Of a stretch of DNA of 64,000 nucleotides, positions 63,198-64,000 are shown piece after piece. Position numbers and translations under genes: made by a program. The stretch's first letter is position 1. Each line of letters starts with the position of its first letter. The notes under the pieces are model-generated. The model searched no databases, was not told the origin of the DNA, and saw nothing but the letters and a program-made list of their open reading frames with translations. The DNA is taken from contig CP038132.1 in NCBI GenBank assembly GCA_004519485.1, forward strand, positions 491,001 to 555,000, read 5' to 3'. Source of the DNA: Nannochloropsis oceanica. Taxonomy: Eukaryota > Sar > Eustigmatophyceae > Eustigmatales > Monodopsidaceae.

Positions 63198-64000
63198 ATG
63201 GGGATTGATCTCAAGAGCGGTGGCCGCCGCACGGGGCACAAGGTGCGTTTGATGCCGTGGAGTTTTGGAAAGGGGGGGAAGGGAGGGAGGGAGGGAGGGA
63301 GAGAGAGAGGGCTGTCTTTCGCGGACGTGATGTAGAGATTGGAGAAACACGCTGCCCCGTTTGTTGGAGGTCCCCTGTGCCTTGACAGACAGGTATGATC
63401 GCGACGACGTATCTGGGCGTCTATAGTGGAGCAGCTGTGGAGGACGAGTCGTAGACAAGCGTTGAGAGGTGGACGAGACGGAGGTGATGACGGTTATGAA
63501 CGATGGATCCCCTGGTTTGAGAGTTTGATAGTGTGGATGGCGAAGCCAGGCCTCAGCCTTAATATCATGCATTACCAAGGATAAACTGTGGTCGTGCAAG
63601 TATATAAGTATTCAACACCCTTCTAAAGGTGCCTGAACCACTCTCAATTGTGTCGTGCACTCCCCCTTCCTCCCCCCCTCTCCTTCTCTTTCTCCCCTCT
63701 CTCTCCAACAGACTCGTACGGCCCCCAAGTCCGACAACGTCTACCTGAAGCTCTTAGTCAAGCTCTACCGGTTCCTGGCCCGTCGTACCGACTCCTCCTT
63801 CAACGCCGTGGTGCTCAAGCGTTTGTTTATGTCCAAGACGAACCGTCCCCCTATCGCCATCTCCCGGCTCGTCCGTCACATGAAGGGGAAGGAGGGGAAG
63901 ACTGCTGTCATTGTCGGGACCATCACCGACGATGCGCGCATGCTCGAGGTGCCCAAGCTGAGCGTTGCTGCCCTTAAGGTGACGGCCACGGCCCGCGCAC
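63198..64000 (+). CDS. RPL18: 60S ribosomal protein eL18, 3' part outside window
   Basis: Cytosolic large-subunit ribosomal protein. Exon 1 is 63198-63242 ([15 protein letters not shown]); a 469-nt intron follows; exon 2 runs from 63712 past the window edge. The visible sequence matches eL18 closely: [75 protein letters not shown] and [16 protein letters not shown], about 111 residues of the usual ~185. The phase 0 splice puts Thr-Arg-Thr before Ala-Pro-Lys-Ser, matching the family's basic N-terminal loop. The intron has a GGGA tract (63273-63302) near the donor and a long pyrimidine tract before the acceptor. Codon use is smoother and more C-ending than in neighbours, as expected for a highly expressed gene. 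Confidence 0.96.
63273..63302 (+). repeat. (GGGA)n tract in eL18 intron 1
   Basis: About seven GGGA-type units ~30 nt after the donor, with a TCCC/CTCCC-rich tract near the acceptor (63659-63700). Confidence 0.75.

Noticed and set aside
1-64000. Transposons, viral relics, rRNA genes or CRISPR arrays
   Set aside because: No transposase, integrase, reverse transcriptase or capsid-like frames, no long terminal repeats, no rRNA-like sequence and no spaced repeats were seen on reading.

Overview
This is a gene-dense nuclear segment of a eukaryote, most likely a stramenopile alga and probably a eustigmatophyte of the Nannochloropsis/Microchloropsis type. The reasons are: compact genes with zero to two short GT-AG introns; spacers of mostly 0.3-1.1 kb; heavy CAG, TCC and GGGA microsatellites; and at least two proteins with a secretory signal followed by an 'A/S-F' cleavage context (ASAFAP-like), the heterokont complex-plastid targeting signature. 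The species call is inference; no marker gene settles it.

Layout, left to right: a plastid-type metallophosphoesterase (-, cut by the window start), CREG-like secreted protein (+), ALKBH6 (+), kinesin (-), polyQ/polyS protein (+), plastid membrane protein (-), receptor kinase with an ANF/PBP1 ectodomain (+), DHX29 helicase (+), RlmN-type methyltransferase (-), Pol III subunit RPC5 (+), CBM48-PFKFB (-), histidinol-phosphate aminotransferase (+), RING E3 ligase (+), CTP synthase (-), sulfotransferase (-), tandem double aquaporin (+), mitochondrial carrier (+), Spc24 kinetochore protein (+), methyltransferase (-), four-TM protein (+), CIAO2/MIP18 (-), arginyl-tRNA synthetase (+), a phosphatase-NMNAT-kinase-like triple fusion (+), XPD helicase (+), ankyrin protein (-), and ribosomal protein eL18 (+, cut by the window end).

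The genes do not form one pathway. They are housekeeping and signalling genes, and 18 of the 26 sit in nine head-to-head pairs sharing 0.27-1.1 kb of upstream DNA. I worked out introns by matching conserved protein blocks across frames with GT/AG sites. Nearly all lie in the first part of the coding sequence, which suggests intron loss from the 3' side. I see no transposon, viral relic, tRNA, rRNA or CRISPR array.

The most unusual items are three architectures: two aquaporin units fused in one polypeptide without the usual pore arginine; an ANF-receptor-type ectodomain joined through one membrane span to a TKL-like kinase; and a dual-specificity phosphatase fused to an NMN-adenylyltransferase-like domain and a kinase-like domain that has lost its catalytic residues. 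A decayed second copy of the last Spc24 exon, flanked by complementary GGGA and TCCC tracts, is a further point of interest.
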